A DNA stretch of 34,165 bases, taken from Dehalococcoidia bacterium. Lineage in GTDB: Bacteria > Chloroflexota > Dehalococcoidia > E44-bin15. Positions 8,101 to 15,591 of the stretch are shown in pieces (positions within the stretch are counted from its first letter, which is position 1; every line of letters starts with the position of its first letter). The translations under genes were made by a program, and so were the position numbers. The notes beneath the pieces are model-generated. The model saw only the letters and a list, made by a program, of their open reading frames with translations. It was not told the DNA's origin and searched no databases. The stretch is from positions 1 to 34,165 of the forward strand of contig JACUUT010000004.1 of NCBI GenBank assembly GCA_014859165.1, given 5' to 3'.

Positions 8101-8220
8101 TTGGCGAACCAATTGGGCAAAAGATATATCTGTGTGAAGTGTGGTTCTGAGATGATCGTTACTAAAGGAGGTGAGGGCAACCTCAAGTGCTGTGGTCAGC
8201 CGATGACCCTCAAGACATAA
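8101..8220 (+). CDS. Desulforedoxin-like iron protein (first of a tandem pair)
   Basis: This 39-residue gene starts at a TTG, ten bases after GGAGG. It encodes C11-x2-C14 then C-C followed by GQPM, the iron-binding pattern of the desulforedoxin and desulfoferrodoxin N-terminal domain, in which four cysteines bind one Fe. The QLGKRY and the GGEG-x2-KCCGQPM segments are typical. Nothing follows it that could be the superoxide-reducing C-terminal domain, so it is a stand-alone mini-protein rather than superoxide reductase. It probably moves electrons or answers oxidative stress in an anaerobe (inference). A near-consensus promoter lies upstream. Confidence 0.85.
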   Translation: MANQLGKRYICVKCGSEMIVTKGGEGNLKCCGQPMTLKT

Positions 8221-8260
8221 GCCTATAAGCTGCCGATAGTTCAGGAAAGGGGGATGGCGA

Positions 8261-8404
8261 ATGCCAAATCAATTAGGCAAGAGGTTTAAATGCGAGGTAT
8301 GTGGAACCGAGGTATTGTGTGTTAAGGCGGGCGAGGGGTCGGTTGTTTGCTGCGATAAGGAGATGGTGCTTCAGAAGCCCAGGCCCCTCCCTTCTTCGGA
8401 TTAG
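8261..8404 (+). CDS. Desulforedoxin-like iron protein (second of a tandem pair)
   Basis: This 47-residue gene is 40 bases downstream of the first mini-gene and has the same architecture: NQLGKRFKCEVCG at the start, then GEGSVVCC and KEM. The four cysteines of the C-x2-C and C-C pairs are all present. An extra C-terminal tail (PRPLPSSD) follows the domain, and one more cysteine (residue 20) is not in its neighbour. The shared NQLGKR start points to tandem duplication followed by divergence. It is preceded by an AGGGGG site and followed by a stem-loop at 8451-8485. Confidence 0.85.
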   Translation: MPNQLGKRFKCEVCGTEVLCVKAGEGSVVCCDKEMVLQKPRPLPSSD

Positions 8405-8450
8405 GCGAGAGCGATAGGAAGATCTAGCTCTTCTTGTGAGGCTTTGAAAG

Positions 8451-8485
8451 ATGGGCACTTCACTTTTTCATAGTGAGGTGCCCAT
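8451..8485 (+). terminator. Stem-loop terminator after the mini-gene pair
   Basis: A 13-base stem (8451-8463 with 8473-8485, one G-T pair) and a 9-base loop lie 46 bases after the second mini-gene's stop. The sequence after the stem is T-rich (TATCTTCTT). It probably ends transcription of the desulforedoxin-like genes. Confidence 0.6.
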
Positions 8486-8493
8486 TATCTTCT

Positions 8494-8616
8494 TAACCTC
8501 CCTCCTTCTCAAGGAGAGGGGGAAGAGAGTTTAGAGAGGGGCAAAGCTCCTTTAAGAAATTCTTTCCCTCTCCCTTCATAAGGGGAGAGGGACAAAGGGT
8601 GAGGGGTTGGTAAACA
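8494..8616. repeat. Dispersed palindromic intergenic repeat
   Basis: This region has two G/C-rich hairpins. One has a CTCCTTCTCAAGGAG palindrome near 8500-8515; the other pairs CCCTCTCCC (8566-8574) with GGGAGAGGG (8583-8591), followed by a GGGTGAGGGG tail. I recognise this as the widespread intergenic repeat that gives false ORFs containing a PLSLSPYEGRG-like motif, which appears here on the minus strand. It has no coding value. Only this copy is in the window. Confidence 0.55.
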
Positions 8617-8695
8617 ATCCTCTAAAAGCGACTTGACTAACCTGAAGCCCGCCACTAAACTGAAGACATGAGGCTGGAGAAAGGAGGTTACTCGC

Positions 8696-9490
8696 ATGGA
8701 CTGGGGAATGAAAAACCGTATGGCACAACTAATCCAATCAGATGGGCGCTGTTGCTTTTTGCCGATAGACCATGGGTATTTTCAAGGGCCTACTAGAAAA
8801 TTGGAAAAACCAGGTGAAACTATTAAGCCGCTTCTCCCTTATTGTGATGCCCTCTTTGTTACCAGAGGTGTATTGCGCTCATCGATAGACCCCAACAATG
8901 CTAAACCGATCATTCTCAGGGTGTCTGGGGGCACCAGCATGGTTGGCAAAGACCTGGCCAATGAAGGGCTCACCACCTCTATGGAGGAGGCCATCCGCCT
9001 TAATGTGGCCGCAGTAGGCATCTCTATCTTTGTGGGCACCGATTATGAGCACGAGTCGCTACTCAACCTGTCGAAGCTCGTTGATGAAGGCGAAAAGTAT
9101 GGCATTCCGGTGATGGCCGTTACCGCTGTGGGTAAAGAGCTTGAAAAACGAGATGCCCGCTACCTTGCATTAGCTTCTCGCATCGCTGCCGAGTTGGGGG
9201 CACGTGTGGTAAAAACCTACTGGTGCGAAAATTTTGAAAAGGTTACCAATGGCTGTCCCGTTCCGGTAGTCATGGCCGGCGGCCCCCGGGTAGACACCGA
9301 GCTTGAGGTATTCGAGTTTGTTCACGATGGCATTCAAAAAGGCGCTATAGGGGTGAATCTAGGGAGGAACATCTGGCAGAACGACTATCCGGTGGCAATG
9401 GCAAAGGCCTTACGCGCCATCGTTCATGAAAACGCAACCCCAAAACAGGCCCAGGAGATATACGATGGTGTGAAGAGCAGGAAGCAATAG
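8696..9490 (+). CDS. Class I aldolase of the LsrF/FbaB-like (DeoC/LacD) family
   Basis: This 264-residue protein is a TIM-barrel aldolase. CFLPIDHGYFQGP at residues 20-32 is the family's substrate-phosphate entry, and the conserved K in RVVKTYW near residue 175 is the expected Schiff-base lysine. GGPRV and GAIGVNLGRNIWQ near the C-terminus bind phosphate. LsrF works as a thiolase on phosphorylated AI-2; others are fructose-bisphosphate or 2-amino-3,7-dideoxy-heptulosonate aldolases. No lsr genes are nearby, so I call only the family. An AAAGGAGG site precedes the ATG. It appears to be its own unit. Confidence 0.8.
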   Translation: MDWGMKNRMAQLIQSDGRCCFLPIDHGYFQGPTRKLEKPGETIKPLLPYCDALFVTRGVLRSSIDPNNAKPIILRVSGGTSMVGKDLANEGLTTSMEEAIRLNVAAVGISIFVGTDYEHESLLNLSKLVDEGEKYGIPVMAVTAVGKELEKRDARYLALASRIAAELGARVVKTYWCENFEKVTNGCPVPVVMAGGPRVDTELEVFEFVHDGIQKGAIGVNLGRNIWQNDYPVAMAKALRAIVHENATPKQAQEIYDGVKSRKQ

Positions 9491-9580
9491 TAACAGCCTG
9501 ATTAGACGAACCCAGAGTTCGAGTATATGGTTGTTATCTGCAATATTTGCCAAAGAGTTTATTTGGGAGAATGATGAGTC

Positions 9581-10192
9581 ATGCGTCTATACTTTGATAC
9601 ATGTATTGTGAACGATATGTTTGTTCTCCTTCAGACTCACGGTGGAGATAAGTTGCGTCTACGAGATGTAAAACGGCCTCCTGAGAAATGGATACTTGAG
9701 TATATCGCTCTATACTATCTATTGGACTTGGACGATCAATGGGAACTCGAATTTGGCTCTTCACCTATCATGCAAGAAGAACTAAAAAGTATGCCTATTC
9801 GCTCTGTCCTTGCAAGAGAGAAGAAAAGCACTATGCTACAGGTATATGATCTTCTCGCAGCGAAGACTCTATTCCCTGAGTTACTCCCTGTCCCTGAGCA
9901 CTTACTCAAAAAAGTAAGCGAACTTCTTCCCGATAGAAAAGACGTTGAGCACGTGTGTCAAGCAGCCCTCGGAGGGTGGGATTATTTTATAGCGACAGAT
10001 TTTGATAGCATTCTCAAGCGTGCTAAGCATTTGAAGCCCATTGGAATAATTGCAATTAGCCCACGAGCATTCGTAGAAGACAACTTCATGACACTCGAAG
10101 AGCTCGTGAGAACACTCCACGGTTCTTGGACAAGCCTTAGAGATATTGAGAAATCTTGGATAAATGAGATCAAAGCCTCTATGGAGATATGA
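9581..10192 (+). CDS. PIN-domain-like protein without a visible antitoxin
   Basis: This 203-residue protein begins MRLYFDTCIVND, with the first Asp of a PIN ribonuclease domain at D6 after a beta-strand. DRKDVEHVCQAALGG near 117-131 and FIATDFDSIL near 134-144 match the later acidic cluster, so four candidate metal ligands are present. PIN domains cleave RNA and are often toxins. This one is longer than usual VapC, with an extra helical insert (about 30-85) and C-terminal helix. No small antitoxin gene lies upstream in the 90-base gap, so it may be a stand-alone nuclease. The AT-rich codon use differs from the aldolase upstream. Confidence 0.6.
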   Translation: MRLYFDTCIVNDMFVLLQTHGGDKLRLRDVKRPPEKWILEYIALYYLLDLDDQWELEFGSSPIMQEELKSMPIRSVLAREKKSTMLQVYDLLAAKTLFPELLPVPEHLLKKVSELLPDRKDVEHVCQAALGGWDYFIATDFDSILKRAKHLKPIGIIAISPRAFVEDNFMTLEELVRTLHGSWTSLRDIEKSWINEIKASMEI

Positions 10193-10222
10193 TAATAGGT
10201 AGGCAAATACAGTAGATAACCA

Positions 10223-10275
10223 GGGCTTTGCGGCTCTTTTCGTTCACCCAAAATGCTTCGCACTTCGCAAAGCCC
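10223..10275. repeat. Ten-base inverted repeat in the leader of the MGMT-like gene
   Basis: GGGCTTTGCG (10223-10232) and CGCAAAGCCC (10266-10275) form a perfect ten-base stem with a 33-base loop, between the PIN gene and the ATG at 10298. There is no T-run after it. It could be a terminator of the PIN gene or part of the downstream leader, but no known riboswitch was recognised. Confidence 0.35.
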
Positions 10276-10297
10276 GAAAACTTTAGGAGGTGTTACT

Positions 10298-10756
10298 ATG
10301 CCCAAACCACGCAAAACATGGCGAGAAAAGCTGGAGATAGAGCGAGAGCCCGAGGTGGTTGATGATCCGCGAGGACGAGGGAAAATGCTTATCCCCAGGC
10401 CCCTCGATGTTGATAGCCTGATGCGCCGGATCCAAAAAGGAAAGCTTGCCACTGTGAACCAAATCAGGGAGCGACTGGCGGAGGATTTCCATGCTGATTT
10501 CACCTGCCCGTTGACAACGGGCATCTTTATTCGGATTGCGGCTGAAGCGGCAGAGGAAGATTTGAGCAGAGGGGAAAAAGAGATAACACCCTATTGGCGG
10601 GTGATCAAGGCAGACGGCAGCTTAAACGAAAAGTTACCCGGCGGCACAGAAGCGCAAGCAACCCGCTTGAGAGAAGAAGGGCATAGTATCGAGCCGGGCA
10701 AGGGGGAAAAAGCGCCCAAGGTAAAAGATTTTGGAAAATCCTTGCAGAAGCTGTGA
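10298..10756 (+). CDS. MGMT family (alkyltransferase-like) protein
   Basis: I start this 152-residue protein at the ATG at 10298, which has AGGAGG seven bases upstream; an earlier in-frame ATG lacks one. It resembles a set of small proteins annotated as MGMT family: MLIPRPLDVDSLMRRI-KGKLATVNQIRERLA (about 28-58), the conserved TCPLTTGIF (about 67-75) and an ITPYWRVIKADGSLNEKLPGG block. The usual alkyltransferase PCHR active site is not present; C68 in the TCPLT motif is the nearest candidate. Its role may be DNA damage binding rather than repair by methyl transfer. The family assignment is from memory of similar sequences, so confidence is moderate. Confidence 0.55.
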   Translation: MPKPRKTWREKLEIEREPEVVDDPRGRGKMLIPRPLDVDSLMRRIQKGKLATVNQIRERLAEDFHADFTCPLTTGIFIRIAAEAAEEDLSRGEKEITPYWRVIKADGSLNEKLPGGTEAQATRLREEGHSIEPGKGEKAPKVKDFGKSLQKL

Positions 10757-10769
10757 TTATGAACAAGTC

Positions 10770-10780
10770 TTAGGCGAAGG
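10770..10780 (+). repeat. Short TTAGGCGAAGG repeat
   Basis: This 11-mer at 10770-10780 recurs exactly at 18067-18077, and its first nine bases occur inverted at 18829-18837, next to the leuC remnant. The copy here overlaps the Shine-Dalgarno of the alcohol dehydrogenase. It may be chance or a relic of a dispersed element. Confidence 0.2.
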
Positions 10781-10789
10781 AGAATCATT

Positions 10790-11818
10790 GTGCGCGTTGC
10801 AATGTGGTATAACAACAACGATGTGCGGCTGGAGGAGATGCTCATCCCACAAATCGGCCCCGGCGAGCTGCTGGTGCGGGTTATGGCCAGTGGTATCTGC
10901 GGCAGCGATGCGATGGAATGGTATCGCATCCACAGGGCACCCCTGGTGCTGGGCCATGAGATTGCGGGCGAGATTGTAGAGGTGGGGGATGGTGTAGATC
11001 ACTATAAAGAGGGCGAGCGGGTCACCGTGGCTCATCATGTCCCTTGCAATACCTGTCACTACTGCCTGAGCGGCCATCATAGCGTCTGCGAGACCCTCCG
11101 CCACACGAATTTCGACCCCGGTGGCTTCGCTGAGTATATTCGCGTGCCAGCGATCAACGTGGACCGAGGGGTGTTTCTGCTCCCCGATGAGGTATCTTTC
11201 GAAGAGGGGGCTTTTACCGAGCCGCTGGCCTGCGTGGTGCGCGGGCAAAGGCTAGCACGCCTCGCGCCGGGCCAAAGCGTATTCGTTGTCGGTAGCGGCA
11301 TGACAGGGCTGCTCCATGTGGCATTGGCCCGCACGCTGGGGGCAGGTCGGGTGGTGGCGATGGACACCATCCCTTACCGGCTGGAGGCGGCACGACAGTT
11401 TGGGGCCGATGCTGTGATCCCCACCGAAGAGGACGTGCCCGCTCGCCTGCGGGAGCTCAACGACGGACGGCTAGCTGACCTGATTATATTATGCCGTGGG
11501 GCATGGCTTACCCAGGCGCTCGAGTCGGTGGAGCGTGGAGGCACGGTTCTCATCTTCGCGTCGACAAAGCAGGACGTCACTATTCCGATTCCGGTGAATG
11601 AGCTTTTCTTCCGCACTGAGATAACGCTCATCAGCGCCTACGCCGGCCCCCCGGTGGACTCGGCGGCGGCACTGGAGCTGATCCGAAGCCGCAGTGTGCG
11701 GGTGCGTGAGATGATCACCCATCGGTTGAGCCTGGCGGAGACGGGGCTGGGCTTCCAGCTTGTCACCCACCCCAAGGACCACAATTCTATCAAGGTGATC
11801 ATCGAGCCCCAGCGGTAG
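10790..11818 (+). CDS. Zinc-dependent alcohol dehydrogenase (MDR family)
   Basis: This 342-residue protein starts at a GTG behind AAGGAG. It is a medium-chain dehydrogenase. C37, H56 and E57 (GHE) are the catalytic zinc ligands; C86, C89, C92 and C100 are the structural zinc ligands. An NAD(P) Rossmann domain follows, with VFVVGSGMTGLLHVALA near 163-180 and an acidic residue at the end of the next strand (AMDT). It resembles threonine, sorbitol and galactitol dehydrogenases; the substrate is a polyol or amino alcohol but cannot be named. Codon use matches the GC-rich core. Confidence 0.85.
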   Translation: MRVAMWYNNNDVRLEEMLIPQIGPGELLVRVMASGICGSDAMEWYRIHRAPLVLGHEIAGEIVEVGDGVDHYKEGERVTVAHHVPCNTCHYCLSGHHSVCETLRHTNFDPGGFAEYIRVPAINVDRGVFLLPDEVSFEEGAFTEPLACVVRGQRLARLAPGQSVFVVGSGMTGLLHVALARTLGAGRVVAMDTIPYRLEAARQFGADAVIPTEEDVPARLRELNDGRLADLIILCRGAWLTQALESVERGGTVLIFASTKQDVTIPIPVNELFFRTEITLISAYAGPPVDSAAALELIRSRSVRVREMITHRLSLAETGLGFQLVTHPKDHNSIKVIIEPQR

Positions 11819-11858
11819 CGGGATATGGCCAGCCCCGCTGTTTTTCCCCCCGCAAAGG

Positions 11859-12929
11859 CTACAGCACGCAATTGCATTTAATATTTCGATAGTCCATGCC
11901 AAGTCTGTCCCAAATTTCCAGAGTTTCCTTACAAAGCGCGATATCGGTGTAGGCATGCTTTTCTTCCAAGTATTTTATGAGCTTGTAATACATCCAGTAT
12001 CTCGTATTAAATGCGATTCTTCTGCCCCAGCCTGATCTCTCAGTGAGATAATCTACCCATGATTTATCAGTGGCTTGATTTATTGTGCTTTGAAGGCCCC
12101 TGAGAGAACCAAGGGTGATTCGCGATGGGACGAATTTGGAGAAAACAAGGTCAATTACCTCCTTGTAGCCCTCCTCCCAATTGAGCACCGGCACCATCGG
12201 GTCTATGCGAATCCTGACCTCGTAACCTGCGCTTGCGAGCTTGCTTGCGGCCTCTATACGGTCTGCCACTGTTGGAGCGCCCTTTTCAAATCTCCTCGCT
12301 ACACTGTCAGCGTTCAAGCTAAAGCTAATTATGGCATTATTTCGGTGGTCGCCTTCAAGCAGGTGTTCGATGTTTTTGGATTTTGTTACGAAAAGCACAC
12401 TATGCCTTTTCTGTTCACCAAAGAGCGAAAGTATGAATTTAGAGAAGGGGTAACCGTTTCTCTCCCACATCAGAGAGTCAGCAAGCTCGCCCGTATTTAG
12501 CACCTCCTCGCGCCCGCCGACATTCCCGAGGAAGGCTCGCACATGCTGCTCAATTTTGCCATAATCCTTGACATAGGGATTAGCCTTTCTGGGTGTAAAC
12601 CTCAGTGTGCCATTGAGGTAACACCAGGCGCAATCGAAGGGGCAGCCTGTTGCCCACTTTAGCTCCAGAAAATGGGGACAGACAACATCTGTTGGTCTGG
12701 TGGGGGGTGGGGTCTTTTCAAACCTTGTTATGATTGAGCCATCCCCGACTCGCTGAACGAGGGTTCTTCTTGAGCCATCGAGCAACGGATATTCCCAAGT
12801 GGTAACCTTTGTGCCTTGCTTTTTGTTATTAGGAGTACTAGCGCGATTTATGAAATCTTCCGCTCTTTCTGCCTTTAGGACTCCATCCATCACCAAGCAA
12901 CGACTTGTTGGAGCGAAGATCCCAAGCAC
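11859..12929 (-). CDS. Spore photoproduct lyase-like radical SAM protein
   Basis: This 356-residue protein has a radical SAM cluster motif, GCPFDCAWC near residues 94-102, preceded by CPHFLELKWAT. The layout around it (WCYLNGT, then LNTGELADSL and VLFVTKSKNI) matches the SplB-like superfamily, which also includes many uncharacterised members, so DNA photolesion repair cannot be assumed. The C-terminus ends in a CNC motif. The start is uncertain: a GTG at 12929 gives the length stated, and an ATG at 12890 gives 343 residues. Both overlap the 3' part of the next gene upstream in another frame. The region is AT-richer than the genes to its left. Confidence 0.75.
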   Translation of the reverse strand: MLGIFAPTSRCLVMDGVLKAERAEDFINRASTPNNKKQGTKVTTWEYPLLDGSRRTLVQRVGDGSIITRFEKTPPPTRPTDVVCPHFLELKWATGCPFDCAWCYLNGTLRFTPRKANPYVKDYGKIEQHVRAFLGNVGGREEVLNTGELADSLMWERNGYPFSKFILSLFGEQKRHSVLFVTKSKNIEHLLEGDHRNNAIISFSLNADSVARRFEKGAPTVADRIEAASKLASAGYEVRIRIDPMVPVLNWEEGYKEVIDLVFSKFVPSRITLGSLRGLQSTINQATDKSWVDYLTERSGWGRRIAFNTRYWMYYKLIKYLEEKHAYTDIALCKETLEIWDRLGMDYRNIKCNCVL

Positions 12930-13149
12930 TTTTTAGTATCTGCTCCCTTGACAATTTGGCAGGTGTCTCAAGCGGTGGTAACCTTTTCTCCTTTATAAGC
13001 TTTTTATAGGTTCCCTCTGCTTTTTTTAAGCTCTTAAAAGTTCCAACAATCTCGCCGTCTTGTAAAACATAGTACTTCCCATCGTCAGGGACTTTCCCAG
13101 TACCTTGCTCAATGGAAATTCCTGCTCTTTCGTTGAACTGCCTATACAT
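12838..13149 (-). CDS. Small hypothetical protein overlapping the SPL-like gene
   Basis: This 103-residue basic, lysine-rich protein starts at the ATG at 13149; a TTG at 13170 is possible. It contains YYVLQDGEIVGTFKSLKKAEGTYKKLIKEKR (a strand pair and helix, split for display) and the tail is strongly basic (SPKGRKSGRFHKSR). I do not recognise a family. Its 3' end overlaps the start of the SPL-like gene by about 50-90 bases in a different frame, which is unusual for unrelated genes. No clear Shine-Dalgarno is visible. It may be a real small DNA-associated protein, or part of a frameshifted longer gene. Confidence 0.5.
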   Translation of the reverse strand: MYRQFNERAGISIEQGTGKVPDDGKYYVLQDGEIVGTFKSLKKAEGTYKKLIKEKRLPPLETPAKLSREQILKSAWDLRSNKSLLGDGWSPKGRKSGRFHKSR

Positions 13150-13213
13150 GCTCAACTCACTTTCGTGCAATGTCAGGGAGTAATCCCCGCAACTATTATA
13201 GTAGGGCTGTGCA

Positions 13214-13238
13214 AAAGCTTATGTAAACAATAAGCTTT
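13214..13238. terminator. Candidate stem-loop after the restriction remnant
   Basis: AAAGCTTAT (13214-13222) and ATAAGCTTT (13230-13238) form a perfect nine-base stem with a seven-base loop. It lies just downstream, on the minus strand, of the restriction endonuclease fragment's stop. The T-run on the minus strand is short (TTTTGC), so it is a weak terminator candidate. Confidence 0.4.
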
Positions 13239-13263
13239 GAAATCGGTGCTATTTTCAGCGTTG

Positions 13264-13812
13264 CTACAGGGTCTCTACCTTAGTGAACAACTGGTCTAAA
13301 GAAGCCTCACCGGCTCGAAAGCCTGTACCGTGATTTCTGGCGTGCGTGATTGCATCATGAAGTCTTAGGTCAATCAGTATGGTGCCCCGCCGTATCTGGT
13401 CAGCGACGAGAGTGGGTGAACTTCCAGTAAGCAATCTTGCTCGGTAATAGTTGAAATATTCAACATCGCCGCGCATTTCAGTTCTGGCAGTAACAAGTAT
13501 CAGAGCCGGCATCTTCGCCTGAAACTGCACGCTCAAGTCCTTAGTGAACCAACGCGCTAGGGTTTTACCAGATGTGTGCTGTACTGATACTACTTCATCC
13601 GTGACCGTCAGGAACAATCCTGAACTATTGGGCTGCTGGCTCATGGTAAAGTACAGCCCAAGACGCCCATTTTGGTCTGGCGTACCGTAGGCTCGGATCG
13701 CTGCGAGAGGTTGCATTACCCAAGCTTTCCTGTTGAACGTGAAGAGAGTTATCAGACTGGTAACATTGTCTCGATGTGCCTTCACAATTGATACGTAAGT
13801 CACATTCCTCAC
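13264..13812 (-). pseudogene. C-terminal fragment of an MvaI/BcnI-type restriction endonuclease
   Basis: The 182-codon frame has a C-terminal domain like the MvaI/BcnI restriction family (target CCNGG/CCWGG class), with LITLFTFNRKAW (20-31), AYGTPDQNGRLGLYFTMS, and a C-terminal block ILIDLRLHDAITHARNHGTGFRA. The family's N-terminal region, which carries part of the active site, is missing. Its first ~20 codons overlap, in another frame, the end of the zinc-ribbon gene, so there is no natural start. The truncation lies between about 13770 and 13812. With the truncated methyltransferase at 15039-15521, it reads as a dead restriction-modification locus. Confidence 0.55.
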
Positions 13813-13960
13813 AAATAAAGTCTCCTTCTGGATATGGCTTCCCCATGCTTTTCCTATATGCCCGCGTGTTAAAATCTGATATTCGGTTCACAAATCTGCC
13901 TGAACCAAACTTGACTGACTTGCCGCATTCATTACATATTTCTTTCATAACTTTTTTCAT
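13625..13960 (-). CDS. Small zinc-ribbon protein, C-terminus fused out of frame to the restriction remnant
   Basis: The N-terminal 53 residues have C9-x2-C12 and C50-x2-C53 with GKPYPEGDFICEEC between, a known small zinc-ribbon type. I start it at the ATG at 13960, six bases after a GAGGTG that overlaps the stop of the upstream nuclease gene, so they are coupled. From about residue 55 the frame runs out of register through the restriction remnant (13625-13800) and its tail, including two more cysteines, has no family resemblance. The original C-terminus was probably lost at the same join. The reading of 111 residues is therefore an artefact in its second half. Confidence 0.6.
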   Translation of the reverse strand: MKKVMKEICNECGKSVKFGSGRFVNRISDFNTRAYRKSMGKPYPEGDFICEECDLRINCEGTSRQCYQSDNSLHVQQESLGNATSRSDPSLRYARPKWASWAVLYHEPAAQ

Positions 13961-13965
13961 GTAAA

Positions 13966-15003
13966 TCACCTCGAAATGCCTAATGCATCTATGATTTTAA
14001 TTGTTTTATGTAGTTGAAGCAGAAGAATGAATCTGACGCCGTCTGGCGTTATATAGAATTTATCACCAATCCGACCAATAAGACCTAATTCTGCAGCGTA
14101 GTTAGAATACATCTTGTTCACATCTAACATAGTCTTCCTTGCAGACCACTCAAAATATTTCCCGGAGCTTTCTCTAAAATAGCTCATTACCATATCAAGT
14201 GGAACCGGGTAAGTATTCTTTGATAGAGTGAAAACCGTCTCCACCATTGTATAAATTCCAAATACAGTGCGACTTATGAAGGGGTCTTTTATGATAAAAT
14301 CCTGAAGGATTCGAGATTGCTCATCAGATATAAAGTCGATAGGCGCTTTGATGTCTCTTGCCCAAACATACTTTTTGCCTAAAGTGGTAAGTTGATATTT
14401 TTTGTCATCAGTTGTTTCCATAAGGTAGAGATCCTTGGCTAAGCGGAAATAACTACTTACAGTACTTAGGGAAAGTCCTGTATCTTGGGCTAGTTCTTTC
14501 CTCATCTTCTTCTCGGATAAGGCATACAGTAACCTGTTAAGAAGATGAATTTGCCATAATCCATGATCAGCAGGTTTTAGGGTGATGAAATTTGCAAAGC
14601 TTCGCAGCCTTGAAAAGAACGCGTCCAATACATCTTGAGGCAGATATTCACGGGGTATGATTCCGGCATCCTCACATAAATCCCTTTGTTCTTGGTCGAT
14701 CTCTGGTGATAAGAGAAATGCATCGATATCTCCAGCTACGAGTTTATTACCATTCTGTAGTTCTATCAGTTCTGTCCTATAATCTCTAACTTGATATACA
14801 AAATCTGATATACATTTTTCCACTTTCAGTTCTACAAGCTTGAGGCGAGAATCTGCTACGAATAGCAGATCTATTCTCTGACCACTAGGCATAACTTTTT
14901 GGCGTGCAAGGAGTGTCAGGTCCTCCTTTATTCCTAAGATTTCCTTCGCTATGTCGGGGTATGTGGCTAAAACATCTTCAACCTGAGACTCTCTCACAAT
15001 CAT
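13966..15003 (-). CDS. PD-(D/E)xK nuclease of the NucS/DUF91-like group
   Basis: This 345-residue protein has a nuclease domain at about 1-90. D45 in QRIDLLFV, E58-x-K60 in KLVELKVEK and the Q71-x3-Y75 pair match a RecB-like/NucS-like PD-(D/E)xK core with the QxxxY motif. Helical winged-helix segments follow at about 150-200 and 300-345, which may read the target. The start at 15003 has an AAGGTGAAA site upstream and lies 35 bases after the broken methyltransferase. It is not part of a classic MvaI locus; it seems to have been inserted between the methyltransferase and endonuclease fragments. A role in restriction or repair is possible. Confidence 0.7.
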   Translation of the reverse strand: MIVRESQVEDVLATYPDIAKEILGIKEDLTLLARQKVMPSGQRIDLLFVADSRLKLVELKVEKCISDFVYQVRDYRTELIELQNGNKLVAGDIDAFLLSPEIDQEQRDLCEDAGIIPREYLPQDVLDAFFSRLRSFANFITLKPADHGLWQIHLLNRLLYALSEKKMRKELAQDTGLSLSTVSSYFRLAKDLYLMETTDDKKYQLTTLGKKYVWARDIKAPIDFISDEQSRILQDFIIKDPFISRTVFGIYTMVETVFTLSKNTYPVPLDMVMSYFRESSGKYFEWSARKTMLDVNKMYSNYAAELGLIGRIGDKFYITPDGVRFILLLQLHKTIKIIDALGISR

Positions 15004-15038
15004 GGACTTTCACCTTCGACTAATTGGACAATTCAGGT

Positions 15039-15521
15039 CTAGCCTTTTAAAGGCTCTGAGGATACGCATGCAGACAAGGAAACTGTACCCTCCTTCAAAT
15101 ATTGCGGTATATTGTGAGCATCATCCGCGATAGCGATTTGTTTAGTATCGTTAAGTAGGCTACCTTGTGCTAATCTAGACTTTGCAATCTCTGTGTATTT
15201 TTCGCTTAAGTCAAAGCTAACAGCATTCCTGTTCAAGTCTTGTGCAGCTACAAGAGTAGTGCCTATTCCTACAAATGGGTCAATGACTAACTCTCCTTCA
15301 TGCGTGAATAACTTTATACACTTCGCTGGCAGAGCAATCGGAAATACAGCAGGGTGAATGTTCTTATCCCGTATATCCCTCTTCTCATAGAAGAAATCCC
15401 AGATGGCTACTTGGTTTCGAATCCATTCCTTAGCAGTCAGACAGTTAATGTGATTTGGAGGGCACTCACATATCCTCTTATAACCGATGTCAAGCAGTTT
15501 AGTATCTTCAGCTTGAATCAT
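15039..15521 (-). pseudogene. Truncated N4-cytosine/N6-adenine DNA methyltransferase (MvaI type)
   Basis: The 160-codon frame keeps the N-terminal half of an MvaI/BcnI-type methyltransferase. WIRNQVAIWDFFYEKRDIRDKN and HPAVFPIALP precede motif I, VIDPFVGIGTTLVAA (near 85-99), which binds S-adenosylmethionine. The next block, QIAIADDAHNIPQYL-EGTVSLSACVSS, leads up to the catalytic motif IV (expected S-P-P-Y), but the frame reads S-S-E-P then LKG and stops. The target-recognition and catalytic parts are therefore missing. A good promoter and a GGGGGG Shine-Dalgarno remain upstream. The enzyme cannot be active. Confidence 0.75.
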
Positions 15522-15541
15522 TTCTTCCCCCCTGTCTTGCT

Positions 15542-15570
15542 ATTTTATTAACTTTTGTTCCAAATGTAAA
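15542..15570 (-). promoter_or_regulatory. Sigma-70-type promoter of the broken restriction-modification locus
   Basis: On the minus strand, TTTACA (15565-15570) and TAAAAT (15542-15547) have a 17-base spacer. The -10 box lies about 20 bases before the methyltransferase start. The promoter appears intact although the gene behind it is truncated. Confidence 0.55.
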
Positions 15571-15591
15571 CTATACTGTATCCACAAGTTT

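Noticed and set aside
8494-8616. CRISPR array
   Set aside because: Two G/C-rich hairpins without repeat-spacer periodicity.
8509-8697. 62-residue minus-strand frame with a PLSLSPYEGRG motif
   Set aside because: This peptide is a known artefact of a dispersed palindromic intergenic repeat.
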